Below, in pieces: positions 26,366 to 37,783 of a DNA stretch of 64,000 bases (its first letter is position 1; the number at the start of each line of letters is the position of its first letter). The notes under the pieces were generated by a model that was not told the origin of the DNA, did no database searches, and saw nothing but the letters and a program-made list of their open reading frames with translations. The position numbers and the translations under genes were made by a program. The DNA lies in the NCBI RefSeq assembly GCF_907165205.1, contig NC_058189.1, forward strand, positions 51,796,270 to 51,860,269, written 5' to 3'. Origin of the DNA: Coccinella septempunctata (Eukaryota > Arthropoda > Insecta > Coleoptera > Coccinellidae).

Positions 26366-26662
26366 ATAAGGATAAATTCAGATGCATACCACCCGCCGAT
26401 ATGAATATCAACAAGTGTTACGATCTGAATTGAACTAGCCAATTTGCCATCGTCAAGGCCCCAAATGGAGTACGCCCAGAGCAATTCTATGTTGCTCTGA
26501 TGAGGTCAGATGAGACCGAAACCGTGGTCAGCATCTGCTTTTCTTCGATGGGGTGTACTCCATTTGAGGCCTTGAAGATGGCAAATTGGCTAGTTCAATT
26601 CAGATCGTAACACTTGTTGATATTCATATCGGCGGGTGGTATGCATCTGAATTTATCCTTAT
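26366..26662. mobile_element. 297-bp foldback element with hammerhead at its centre
   Basis: Arms 26366-26473 and 26555-26662 are complementary at 106 of 108 positions by eye, with no gaps, around an 81-bp centre that is the catalytic part of the hammerhead. It sits inside a family-B MITE (25874-26818): other copies of that MITE lack it, and its flanks rejoin to MITE sequence. GAAATTCA occurs on both flanks (about 26351 and 26668), a possible target duplication. The near identity of the arms implies recent formation or gene conversion. It may be a non-autonomous retroelement derived from a Penelope-like or retrozyme-type repeat; no protein is encoded. Confidence 0.8.
26462..26566 (+). ncRNA. 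Hammerhead ribozyme (type I-like)
   Basis: Core CTGATGA at 26497-26503, stem II GGTC/GACC (26504-26507 with 26514-26517, six-base loop), GAAA at 26518-26521. Then a minimal stem III ACC/GGT (26521-26523 with 26526-26528) and C at 26529, giving the expected GUC cleavage site between 26529 and 26530. Stem I starts AGCA (26530-26533) with TGCT (26493-26496), has an asymmetric internal loop (nine bases 26484-26492 against two), then resumes 26478-26483 with 26536-26541. After a bulge it continues 26474-26477 with 26551-26554 (one G-U) and CAAATGGAGTAC (26462-26473) with its complement (26555-26566). All conserved core residues are present. The short stem III and looped stem I are typical of the metazoan type I hammerheads found in Penelope-like elements, retrozymes and satellites. 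Activity is not shown. Confidence 0.88.
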
Positions 26663-26882
26663 TATTGAAATTCATTGCCTTTAGGCGTGATCATTCCATT
26701 ATACTTTTTATTGTTTTCCAACATCCTGTATCTTTTAATCCGAGCCAATTTGGAAAAAATGGTATAAGTGATATAATTCTACTGTTGAAATATTTGTACG
26801 AGTCAAAGACTCGCCCTGTATATCTCGGTCCTCAATCTGGTAGATGTCGAATAAGGAGTACGCATATTATCTCTGGCCAAAA

Positions 26883-28566
26883 CAGGGTGATTCTATAAGC
26901 AATTCACTACAAAAAAGTTCCTAAAGACTGTGGTCTAATTTTTTTTGCTGTAAAGTTATAGTTTGTAACCTTGTTTCGAATGGAGGAATTGTGAAAAGAG
27001 ACAGCATATAACTCAACAACGGAAGATCTGAACCATACTTAAAGTTCCTATAGAGGAACTTTTTTGTTGCAAATTGCTAACGGGTGTGAAGGCAGCAACG
27101 GTTTCCAGCAACGGTTCTTTCATTTTCGCATTTACCATACAGATTGTAAAAACACCTGTTGTTCGGAATTTTTTGATATGAATGGGTTATTTAGAACATT
27201 ATAAACACAGTCTATAGGGTGAAATAATTTGTGCATCGAAAACTACCCCCACCAACCCCCCGAAATTTAACTATCTTGATACACAGTGAAAAAACCCCGT
27301 TGCTCGGAGTTTTTCTATGAAAATGGGTTCTTACCCACATACTGAACAAGATCTATAGGGTGAAATAATTTGTGCATCAAAAACTACCCCCCTCCAACCC
27401 TCTAATGTTGAACTATTTTGATACAGTAAGAAAAGTGAAAAAAAAACCGTTGCTCGTGGTTTTTTGATGGAAATGGGTTGTCACCAACATACTGAACAAG
27501 ATCTATAGGGTGAAATAATTTGTGCATCAAAAACTACCCCCCTCCAACCCTCTGAAGTGGAACTATCTTGATACAGTAAAAAGTGTGAAAAAAAAAAAAA
27601 CCGTTGCTCGTAGTTTTTTGATGGGAATGGAAATTATTTCACCCTATAGATCTTGTTCAGTATGTTGGTGACAACCCATTTCCATCAAAAAACCCCGAGC
27701 AACGGTTTTTTTTTCACACTTTTTACTGTATCAAGATACTTCAACATTACAGGGTTGAAGGAGGGGTAGTTTTTGATGCACAAATTTTTTCACCCTATAG
27801 ATCGTGTTCAGTATGTTGGTAACAACCCATTTTCATCAAAAAACTACGAGCAAAGGGTTTTTTTCACACTTTTTACTGTATCAAGATATTTCAACTTCAG
27901 AGGGTTGGAGGGGGGTAGTTTTTGATGCACAAATTATTTCACCCTATAGATCGTGTTTAGTATGTTGGTAACAACCCATTTCCATCAAAAAACTACGAGC
28001 AACGGTTTTTTTTTTCACACTTTTTACTGTATCAAGATATTTCAACTTCAGAGGGTTGAAGGGGGGTAGTTTTTGATGCACAAATTTTTTCACCCTATAG
28101 ATAGTGTTCAGTATGTTGGTAACAACCCATTTTCACCAAAAAACTACGAGCAACGGGTTTTTTTCACACTTTTTACTGTATCAAGATATTGCAACTTCAG
28201 AGGGTTGGAGGGGGGTAGTTTTTGATGCACAAATTATTTCACCCTATATAGATCGTGTTCAGTATGTGGGTAAGAACCCATTTTCATAGAAAAACTCCGA
28301 GCAACGGGGTTTTTTCACTGTGTATCAAGATAGTTAAATTTCGGGGGGTTGGTGGGGGTAGTTTTCGATGCACAAATTATTTCACCCTATAGACTGTGTT
28401 TATAATGTTCTAAATAACACATTCATATCAAAAAATTCCGAACAACAGGTATTTTTACAATCTGTATGGTAAATGCGAAAATGAAAAAACCGTTGCTGCC
28501 TTCACACCCGTAAATTGCTAGTAGAATCACTTTGTGGAATGGGGCCAGAGATAACTTGCACACCCT
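26883..28566. repeat. Inverted array of ~150-bp units with outer TIR
   Basis: Nine units, each with an ACCCTATAG motif, a TTTGATGCACAAAT block and a poly-purine/pyrimidine tract. Three are in one orientation (motif at ~27213, 27355, 27505) and six in the other (~27641, 27792, 27941, 28092, 28241, 28385), flipping near 27600-27640. Spacing is 142-153 bp. Outer arms pair: AACGGGTGTGAAGGCAGCAA (27078) with its near complement at ~28490, and CAGGGTG at 26884 with CACCCTG near 28560. Probably a foldback transposon whose internal repeats expanded unequally. ORFs inside are repeat artefacts. Confidence 0.8.
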
Positions 28567-31500
28567 GCGTAATCATTATTAATAGACACAGCTGGACTTG
28601 AGTGGAACCACTCATTTTTTCAGAAAAACATTTTTCTAATGAAAAAATTCCCATATACTACAAAATATTGTTTACTCGATTAGAGTAATTATTATTGGCA
28701 TTGGGTTGGTTAAAGAATATAATTTCTGACGAAGAACTGCATTGTCTGTAAAAGGTTGGATCTAGACGAAAGGTGAAGATACTTTCAAATATTATTCAAT
28801 TTTTATTGATGTGAAGAATATATTTCGAGATTCAACATAAGTTTTTTGTCACAAATACACTGCAATTCAGTATGGATTTGGTTTGGTTTATTTCTAAGAG
28901 ATCGAATATTCATACCGATCAGGATTGAATTATTCATTTGAATCTACGAATATTCCATTGAAAAATGATCTGAACATGAAGAGTTCGTGTCACATCAGAT
29001 GAGGACATTATAATCATATACTAGTATTATACAATGGACAATGATTTGAATTTTCATTCAATAAGGAAATAAATATATGGACACCTAGAAGAAGCCGAGC
29101 GAGGGAGGAAATACTGACTAATAACATGACGGATATGTAGGCGTTGTGTCTATTGTCAAGAATAATGAATTGTTTTCGATGACCAGATAATTTCGTGCAT
29201 GGGAAACATAATATTATAATTTTGGTAAGGGACTTCAATAAAGAGTGAGTAAAAAGTAACGCACAAAATTCATATCTTTGGTTGTTACTATTTTGTAGAG
29301 AAATGCTCGCCATCAAAGATCGAATTCTCCTCAGCAACAACAAAAGGTCTATACATTTCTGGGCCAAAAAGTATTACAGTGTAGGATGCATGACAATATT
29401 CTCAATTGTGCATGAAAAGTTGTGTAATTTGAAATGAAAATTGACCCGTTCAAGCATTTTTCTAAGTAAATAAAAGATGTTTGTGTGTTATTTTTCACTG
29501 ACATTCTTGGACATCACAATTTTCATATAAATCTTTCTGAGTTGTGAGAGCTCCCTAAAAAATTGTTCCCTCTCACATGTGAAAGGGAACAATTTTATAT
29601 GGTCAAAATGTTCCTATCCCATTCAAAATTCGTTTCGACATCTCGGACCTTTTTTTAGTTATACGTTATACAGAATATGTCGAAAGAAAACCTCCATACA
29701 TTAACCATGGATTGGAAATAACAAAATTTGTTTTGAACAACTAATGGGCCAAAAAAGCTTCGTTTCGAATTCACACGGTGTTGAAATTCAATTGAAAAGA
29801 CACTTTATTCTTTCTAAATCTTGTTCGAAAACAAAAATTTTTTTGATGTACATCATCATTGTTTTATCAGTTAGACTATTTTTGTTGTTGTTGTAGTAGT
29901 ATATTCTCGAAAATTCTTCATAGACTCTTTTAAAAAAGGATGCATTTTGTGGCTACTTCACAAACTCGATATAAACTGTTTTTCACTAAATTTCATTTAC
30001 TTTGAAAATTAAGCTAAGCAAGTTAGTGAGATTAATGTTATTGACAGGTTCACACTTCTTTTAACCTACGAACTATGAAGCAGTAAGAGTTGAGCACTGC
30101 GTAAACCCATAGAATAAAAAATACTCAAAGAGAAAACCAACCTTCGAAATTCCATAGTTCAAAATTCAATAGTTAGAAAAACAAGGTATATAAAATAGTA
30201 GCAAACCAATGCAGTAAAAAAGTATATCAGATATATGTATATTTCGAGAATATTCTGAAATGAGAAAGGATTTCGAGAAAAATTTTCACAATGAAATAAT
30301 TAGCGATCAAGATTTCCGGAATACTGAGTCAAATCTAGATTGGTTGATGATAAGGTTTCACAAAACAAAACAAAAATTAATCCTTTTCTCCAAATGATTT
30401 ACTCTAGCTTTAATCCTTGATCATCAAATGTTTCTTATTTCCATAATATTGATCAATAAGGCTGGGATTATGGCACAAATCCTTATTATCAATAACTAAC
30501 TTTCAAATACACTGAATACGTGAAAAAATTTCATAACCCTTTTTTATTGCTCTACATGAAAGACTTTCTAAATTATTACTCACAACTTAAAATCAAAATC
30601 CATTTTAGAAAATAGATGTCTCCTCGTTTTTTTGATAAGGTAAAGATCCAGAAATCAGGAGAGAAATTAATAGGTAGTTGTTGATTTTATGAATCTCTAG
30701 AAGTATTATTTGGGGACCTTGATTTGAATTTTTTTGTCATTATCGTTTAAATTGACTGAAGTTGATAAATGAACATTTTTTTCGGAAATATCAAATACCA
30801 AATACCTCTTTATGTTCTAAATTTCTAAATGAAATTTAAGCACACATATACAGAATGATGCTTTGACTTGAAACCTAATTATAATTTTTTTTTAGTCCGG
30901 ACCTGGACTGAGCTTCTTCATTATGTTAATCGATACGGTAGCCAAAGAACATAGAGACCAAATATGTATAAGGGTTGTTCATGAGTTATGCTTAGTTGAA
31001 TAACAGGGGAAAATTAATAAATAACTCTGTTTTGGTTACAAAGGACGATTGATCCATAAACTATAAGTCATTAGTATTTAGAAGTACCTTGTCCATCTAC
31101 CTCTACTTATGCGCATTTCCCAATGAATCATTCTGTATAATAGCACCTGCCACGTTCATCTTTACTTTCTGAGAAAAAAACTCCCGAAGAGACGTATACA
31201 CCCTTAAATGAATTATAAGTATCGCAACTTTACATTTGAATATTCACCCTCTCTGTGTATTATTCTATGAAACTGTCATGATCTAGAACCACACCATCGA
31301 AAATGTTCCCAACCCAACCTTAAAATTTTCCACGGTTAGGTATCATTATTTAAATGTCTGCTGCTAATAATAACTGGAGATCCATAAATAATGATCAAAG
31401 ACATAATTTCCCACTTAAGGACTATTACCCTACCTACAAGCATTCACAGTTTCTTCGACTACCATCATGATTTGTTATATACGCAGTTACAATTGTCGTC

Positions 31501-32002
31501 TGGTCGTTGTCGCTACAATTACAGAATCCTTCATTGAAGGAAATGGACGACCGGAACTGCATGCCGATTAACCGACCTTCGCAGGTGGTTTTTATAATTC
31601 ATGGGTTCTTTGTAAGGGCCCTATTTCAATGGTATTCACTTGTGATCCGTTGAGTCATCATAGACAATGGGAGCCTTGAAATGGAGGTATATTTGTTCGG
31701 ACAGGTGAATTTCACCCGACTAGAAAGTTCCTATACCCTATCTATAGGAACCTCGATAGGAACTTTTTCATTCGTACTGTGTGTCTTAGTTATTTTTGAT
31801 TTCGCTAGCTTCTAGACCGATGTATTACGTATTTGAGGACCAAGAATTCCATAAATTATTCAATTAAATAGGGGTAGGATTCTGATTATACTTGAGAACG
31901 AGATATTATATATTGACAATAGACCATAGAGCATTTCGAATTTGACACACAAATGAAAAATCACACTCCTTTAAATCGTACAGGTTAATATTGTCGATAA
32001 TA
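28567..32002. other. No gene seen
   Basis: AT-rich; contains the 38-bp palindrome at 29559, a half copy of the 11.4-kb MITE near 29440 and a TTCCTAT/ATAGGAA hairpin at ~31717-31770. Confidence 0.45.
29559..29596. repeat. 38-bp palindrome
   Basis: AAAATTGTTCCCT...AGGGAACAATTTT around ACATGT with one mismatched pair. Extrudable hairpin; no further context. Confidence 0.7.
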
Positions 32003-33690
32003 CAGGGTGTCCCAAGTTCGAGTGCCTATTAGACGTTTTTGCAAATCTGAACATATGTGTTTGAAATCTGAAAATTGGGATTATGATATTGTTCGAAATT
32101 CTCTACTGAGCTGAAATATTTTTGGAGCCTATGCAATTCCGATTATATAAGGAGTGAAAAAAATTTGTTTCTCCATTTTTTCGTTTCTGATATGATAGAG
32201 TATTCAATTCTCTTCACTCTCTCACTCTGACTGAAAAAAATGTCGAATATATGAGTATCACACCCCTACACATACCTAAAGAAATACAGATTATAGATAG
32301 ATTTCTCATCCTCAAATCTAGATTACATGAGTTACTTATTGATATGAAACCCTACACTGTCCAGGAATTCCTTGCAACATAATATCTGAACGTTCCTTGT
32401 TCATTTGTTATCTTATGAATTTAAAATCTCTCTGTATTTATTGACGTATTCTCTATACATGTAATTTTACTCTCTATGAGAATAAATATCTATTATTATC
32501 ATTATTCTCAATTTATTTCTGTTCAAATCGTTGCATTCGTTCCTATTCTTTTTCGTTTTCATATTTTTGAAGTGGAAATATTGTATACTTACCCACCGTC
32601 TACTGCCGTTAATGAATAATAATATTAATAATAATAAAACTTGTCAAAGAGTATTCCTAATGTTGTATCAAAAATTGGGATCAATATTCGCCCATAACTT
32701 TCGTTTTTAAAATGAGAACCCCATTTTTGTACGATAGAGTTGGATTCTTCGAAGAAAAGTAATTGCGTGTTCTAAAATGTTAATGCTCCTAAAATGAATA
32801 ATTCCTGAGTTATTTAGGATTTTCAGAATTTATTTCGTTGGTAGAGTCAAATTTATAAAATCTGCTTTATATCAATAATTTTTGGTCATAGGAGAGAATT
32901 ATCCCAATAATTCACAAGTGACAGATCTAATAATCTTATCTGAAATTTTTGTTTCATTCATTAAAATTCTGTATTTTGCGTTTTTTTTTTCGAATAAATG
33001 AATTGAGAAAAGAGGTCTGTCACTTGTGGATTATTGGGAAAATTTATCTTGTATGACCATAGATTATTGATATGAAACAGATTTTGTGAATTGTGCTCTA
33101 CGTACGACATAAATTCAGAATATCCCAAATAACTCAGGAATTATTCATTTAAACAATATTGGCATATTAGAACACTATAATTATCTTTCTTCACAGAATT
33201 CAACGCAATCATTTCAAATTAGGGTGACGAAAAAAAGCAAAGCTTCGTCCCAATTCTTTACACAAAATTCGGAACACCGTGTGGCAAGTTTTTCAAAATG
33301 CAGAAAATGTGCGATATTTCCTCTTTCTTCGAATTCAAAAATGTGAAAACGGTTTGCGCTCAAGATATTTCGAATAGAAATTAAGAATATAATACTGAAT
33401 ACGCTTATTTCCGTTATTTTTTAGTTTTTTCTCGAAAGTTTGAAAAACCATTTAGACGAATACAACGATTTGAACCGAAATATATTCTGAATTAAACACC
33501 CTATGATATCAGAAACGAAACAATAGAAATATTTTTTTTAATTTATTTTCTTTCCCTGTATATAACTGGGAGGGAAGTGTTCAGACTTCCAGAATATTTT
33601 AGCTCAGTAGATGATGTCGAACAATATCTTTATCCCAAATGTCCAGTTCTCCAGAAACGCCTAATAGGCACTCGAACTTGGGACATCATG
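32003..33690. mobile_element. Foldback element family G, ~1.7 kb, with nested inner palindrome
   Basis: Ends CAGGGTGTCCCAAGTTCGAG and complement (ends 33690; one end altered to CATG), flanked by TA. TIR ~125 bp. A second, inner inverted repeat spans about 32677-33243 (GGAATTATTCATTT-type blocks and TTGGGA), separated from the outer one by unrelated DNA. Non-coding throughout. Confidence 0.8.
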
Positions 33691-34370
33691 TAGTCAGTTT
33701 TCTATCATACCACACATCCTCCTCACCTCTGAGGGATGAATAATATTTTCTTCCCGACATTTCATCCGATAATACAGATGTGCACCTGCACAATTAAACT
33801 GAAATTATAACAATAAAAACCGGTTAATTTGAAAAACGAGTTATTGTTATTGAATATACTCATTCATTTTGTACTACACTGCAAATTTCCTCAAAATTAA
33901 ATGAGAACTATAGTTATTGGTAAAGGTCGAATCGGACAAATCACCTTGTAGAGTCTCAATAGAGGCCCCAAGAAGCCATAAACTCAGCATAAACCAAACA
34001 TCTTCTAACTTCTCCTAAAATCTGACGGTCTCCTCCGGAATCACCCTGTATAATCAAGTGCCTGGGTGATATGAAGTTAAATATATTAATCAATTCATAA
34101 ATCGGAGTGAAAAAAAACCTTAAAAGTTATGATCACTCATAGATTATTTTCTTGGAACTATAGATAAAAAGATGCCAACTCAATAATTGATAATACATAC
34201 TTGGATATCATTCGAATTTTATCAATGGTGAAATGAAATTTCACCACTGCAGGTTCTTGCATGTATTTGTTTATGCATATAATGTACTACAGTACAGTTC
34301 ATTATTCATTAGTGAAAAATCGACATCTAAAATTAAACTGGGATAAATAATCGAGCTCTCGATAACTCTT

Positions 34371-34877
34371 CAGGGTGAGTCTTTGACAAATATTTTAACA
34401 GAAGATTCCATTTTTTTCGAATCGGCTGGGTTTGAAACTCGGTTTGAAAAATACAGGCAGTTGAAAACCATAAAAATTTTTTTAGTTCTATATATCTGAC
34501 AAACGGTTTCATCAAATGAAATTTTCGGAATAAAGTTTTTCATTTATTTGATGAATCTTTTTCGAACACAAGATATCACCCACTTTTTGTTAAATGAGTA
34601 TTTTCATATTTTCTCGTATAATGCGCCGTTTTCGAGTAACTTGATGTTCAAAAATTGAAAAGTATCTGTGAAATTTAAAAAATTAGATAATTCGACTGAA
34701 TACAATTCTGTAAGATCCACAAATTTAGCTAGTTATTCTGAAGGTTTTTTTGTTTTTCCAGGGGTGGCACGGCTCATTATGAAAACTTAATCCAAATCAG
34801 GGCCGAATCGGAAAAAATGGTATTTGACCTCAAGAATTTACTTTTAAAATATTTGTACTAGTTAAATACTCACCATG
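34371..34877. mobile_element. MITE family B, copy 5, shortened
   Basis: Left end CAGGGTGAGTCTTTGACA, right end TAAATACTCACCATG followed by TA. Forward orientation like copy 1. About 170 bp shorter: the segment with TTGGACGCTATC is deleted near 34590. Confidence 0.82.
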
Positions 34878-36706
34878 TATTTAGGGGACAGAATTACCAT
34901 ATGGAATGAGTATATCTTCAAAATCTTTAATGTTAGGTGCATATGTACTTGAAATTGAAATATCAGATGAGAGTAAATCTATGTTATAATTTCGTAGCAA
35001 CTCACGTTAATATTATTAATATATTTATGATTTTTCGTTTGTTTTTTTTGCCATTCATCCGATATAGCTCGAATCATAATACTTATTTATAATCCTACAA
35101 GTCACTTTGTCTGTATAGATGCCCAATCATTGCTTAAGTCGTTCTCTATTCCACCTACCCTTTGCGTTATTTCATCGAAATAACATAACATTTTCTGAAA
35201 CTGAAGTCGATAAAAAGAATATTAAGAACCGGTGAGCAAACAGTTTATTCAAATAATTCATTGAATACTGACTGACAATTATACGAATATCAATTCCTTA
35301 GTCAATCCGAATAAAGTTTTGTAGGTACTCGGTTTTGTATTTCAAGTTTCAAGTACTGATTTGGGTCCTAAAAATGTACGAATCAGTAGATTATTCACAA
35401 CATATTCCGAAAATAATTTAAAGCTATTTCAAAGGGTTCATTCAAATTCTCACCTAGTTGTGTATTAGATAATATCGTTCAGAAAAACGACTACTCTGAA
35501 CCATTATTGACAATAAATTCGCAAAAATGATTTAAAAAAGCGGTTAAATGGAATTGGAACTTCCCTGAATAGATGTTCCGTTTATTTTTCATGGCAAACA
35601 AATGTAAAAGCACTCTTTGATCAAACGCGTAGAAAACAATCTTTTGCAAAACTTCAGGTTTGAGGGCCTATTTCACAAAACGTTTCAAAATGAAAAATCT
35701 TCTTGTTTTATCTGGAATGACGACATCTTCAATTCGATAGGATGAACGAAAATTTTGTTTCCATTTCTGAAGTTTCTGTCCGAATATCATATCCTATTCG
35801 AGAATAAAATGAACAATATATACTTCTAACAAATAGACGAGCAAATAGAATAAATTAAATTCACAAAATCATCTCTTTTCATAATTGAAAATTTAGTTCA
35901 GAAATAATAGTCGATGCTGAGGGATAAGAGTATATATTTATAGAGAAAAGTGTTGCTTCATAAAAGAGGACGTCTTACTGGAGGGAATACTATTCACCTA
36001 GATAACATATCATTGAGTTTGGATATACTTACATAACAACATATTATGTGCAATTTGAAGATCTCACGATAGCACGATGGGGTTGTTGGATCCATAGACT
36101 AATTGAATAGAGTTAATCTATGGTTGGATCAGTGAAAAGTGTAAATATATAGCAATGTTGGATTTGAATTAATTTTTGAATGACTACTAGTTGAATTTTC
36201 CAGAAACAATGAACTACTGTCATTTTCACAACTCTTGAAAATGAAGAGGAAAACCATATTTGGTTTCTATGTTTTTAGAGAAATTCCTATTAGATCTCAA
36301 TGTTACTGAAACCTATTAATGAGCATCATAATAAACATAAATGTTTTACAATACTCCCTTGTATTTCAGCCACCCAATTAGAATACAATTGAATTGAATT
36401 GTCGTTGAGTACGAATTGGTAATTGTTCGTAATTACTAAGATCAATTATATTGCGGTCACCTTGTATCTTACTGCTCCACCGAAGTATCTCTTCAATAAG
36501 AGATCGCAAATGAAGGTCGTCGAAAAAATGAAACAATATCTCACCTTGTACAGATCGGAGAATAATTTCAGGCAAATAACCGGTTTTTATACATTTGATA
36601 GCTTAAGAAGATTGACTCGGTTTCCTATTCAAGGATGAAAATAACTTGAATTAAAGTGACAATAACGAATTAATGGGATGAACGTAAAATTGAAACAAGA
36701 ATAGTA
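34878..36706. other. No gene seen
   Basis: AT-rich, no repeats or coding sequence recognised. Confidence 0.45.
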
Positions 36707-37781
36707 CAGGGTGTCCGAGTTAAAGTGTCCCTATACCTTATTGTGGAAACTAAAGGAGCTAGAAGAAAAAGTTAAAAACAAAACCTGTCTGTAATCGATT
36801 GAACTTTTATTTTTTATAACTCACCTTAATACAGGGTGCTCCGTTTTTTCCCTGTTGGTATCAACTTTATCATTAAATGGAACAGCCTGTATATTATTGC
36901 ACTTTTGAATTCCTTGTCAAATTTTAAGGTAACTTTGATATGACAACCATGGTCCTATATAGCATCGATTCTGGGATTTTTTTCACTAAAATTTTGACAG
37001 CTATAGGTGCTCACTAAAATAGCTGATACTAGTTTTCTAATGAATGTACCAAAACCAAATTGTGCCCATCTCTTGTCAACATATTGTATCATACTTTACA
37101 TCTCTACTTTCAGCAATCTGATATACCGGATCATCAAGAATTAGAGTTAAAAATTCAAATAGAATCATAGTTCAATCAAAACTTAATTTTTTCAAATGGT
37201 AACCTATATTTTTTTCTTGTTCATCATGTAGAACTTGTTAAAATGAGGAAAAAATTTATTCAAACTTTTTCTGTAAAGTGAATAGTTTCAAAAATATGGA
37301 CGAAAAAGTGCCTTTCCCCATAAAACTCAACGATAAAATTAATTAAGCTGTTAGAATATGGCAACTATGGAAACTAGCACTTATCTAATTGTGTATTTCT
37401 GACTTTTCTTCTGTGTCGTCAGACAACTACTTGATTTTTTTTAGAAAAATGTATCTCTGAGTTGAGTGTCCCTTTAATATTGAAATAATTTAATTTTTTT
37501 GGGAGCAGGTACTGATTATGAGTAAAAGAGTCTTTTTGTCTTTCATGGTGAATAAATTATTATTATTATTTATTCATTAGCCAATCTAGTTAATTGAATT
37601 AATCAAAAAAATCAAAGCCGTTGATTGATACCAACAGGGAAAAAACGGAGCACCCTGTATAAGGTGAGTTATAACAAATAAAAGTTCAATCGATTACAGA
37701 CAAGTTTTGTATTTAACTTTTCCTTCTAGCTCCTTTAGTTTCCACAATAAGATATAGGGACACTTTACCTTGGACACCCAG
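36707..37781. mobile_element. MITE family H, hairpin split by an inner MITE
   Basis: Outer ends CAGGGTGTCCGAGTTAAAGT and complement CTTTACCTTGGACACCCAG, next to TA. The outer arms are ~125 bp each (36707-36831, 37658-37781) and nearly perfect complements, through CTAAAGGAGCTAGAAG and TTATAACTCACCTTA. The whole spacer is the inner element 36832-37657. Confidence 0.82.
36832..37657. mobile_element. Inner MITE, inserted at the centre of family H
   Basis: 826 bp with ends CAGGGTGCTCCGTTTTTTCC and complement, continuing CCCTGTTGGTATCAA, flanked by TA on both sides. It lies exactly at the symmetry point of the outer hairpin. No ORF of note. Confidence 0.8.
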
Positions 37782-37783
37782 TA

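Larger units (their letters stand above)
25874..26818. mobile_element. MITE family B, copy 4, host of the hammerhead foldback
   Basis: Left end CAGGGAGAGTCTTTCAATCG at 25874, right end complement ...AGACTCGCCCTG at 26818, flanked by TA. Reverse orientation. It carries the 297-bp foldback (26366-26662) in its right half. Non-coding. Confidence 0.85.

Noticed and set aside
26883..28566. CRISPR-like or simple satellite array
   Set aside because: Units are ~150 bp, not short repeat-spacer units, they flip orientation, and outer arms pair as a foldback; the genome is eukaryotic.
31717..31770. TTCCTAT/ATAGGAA hairpin as a regulatory RNA
   Set aside because: Short imperfect inverted repeat in AT-rich DNA with no other support.
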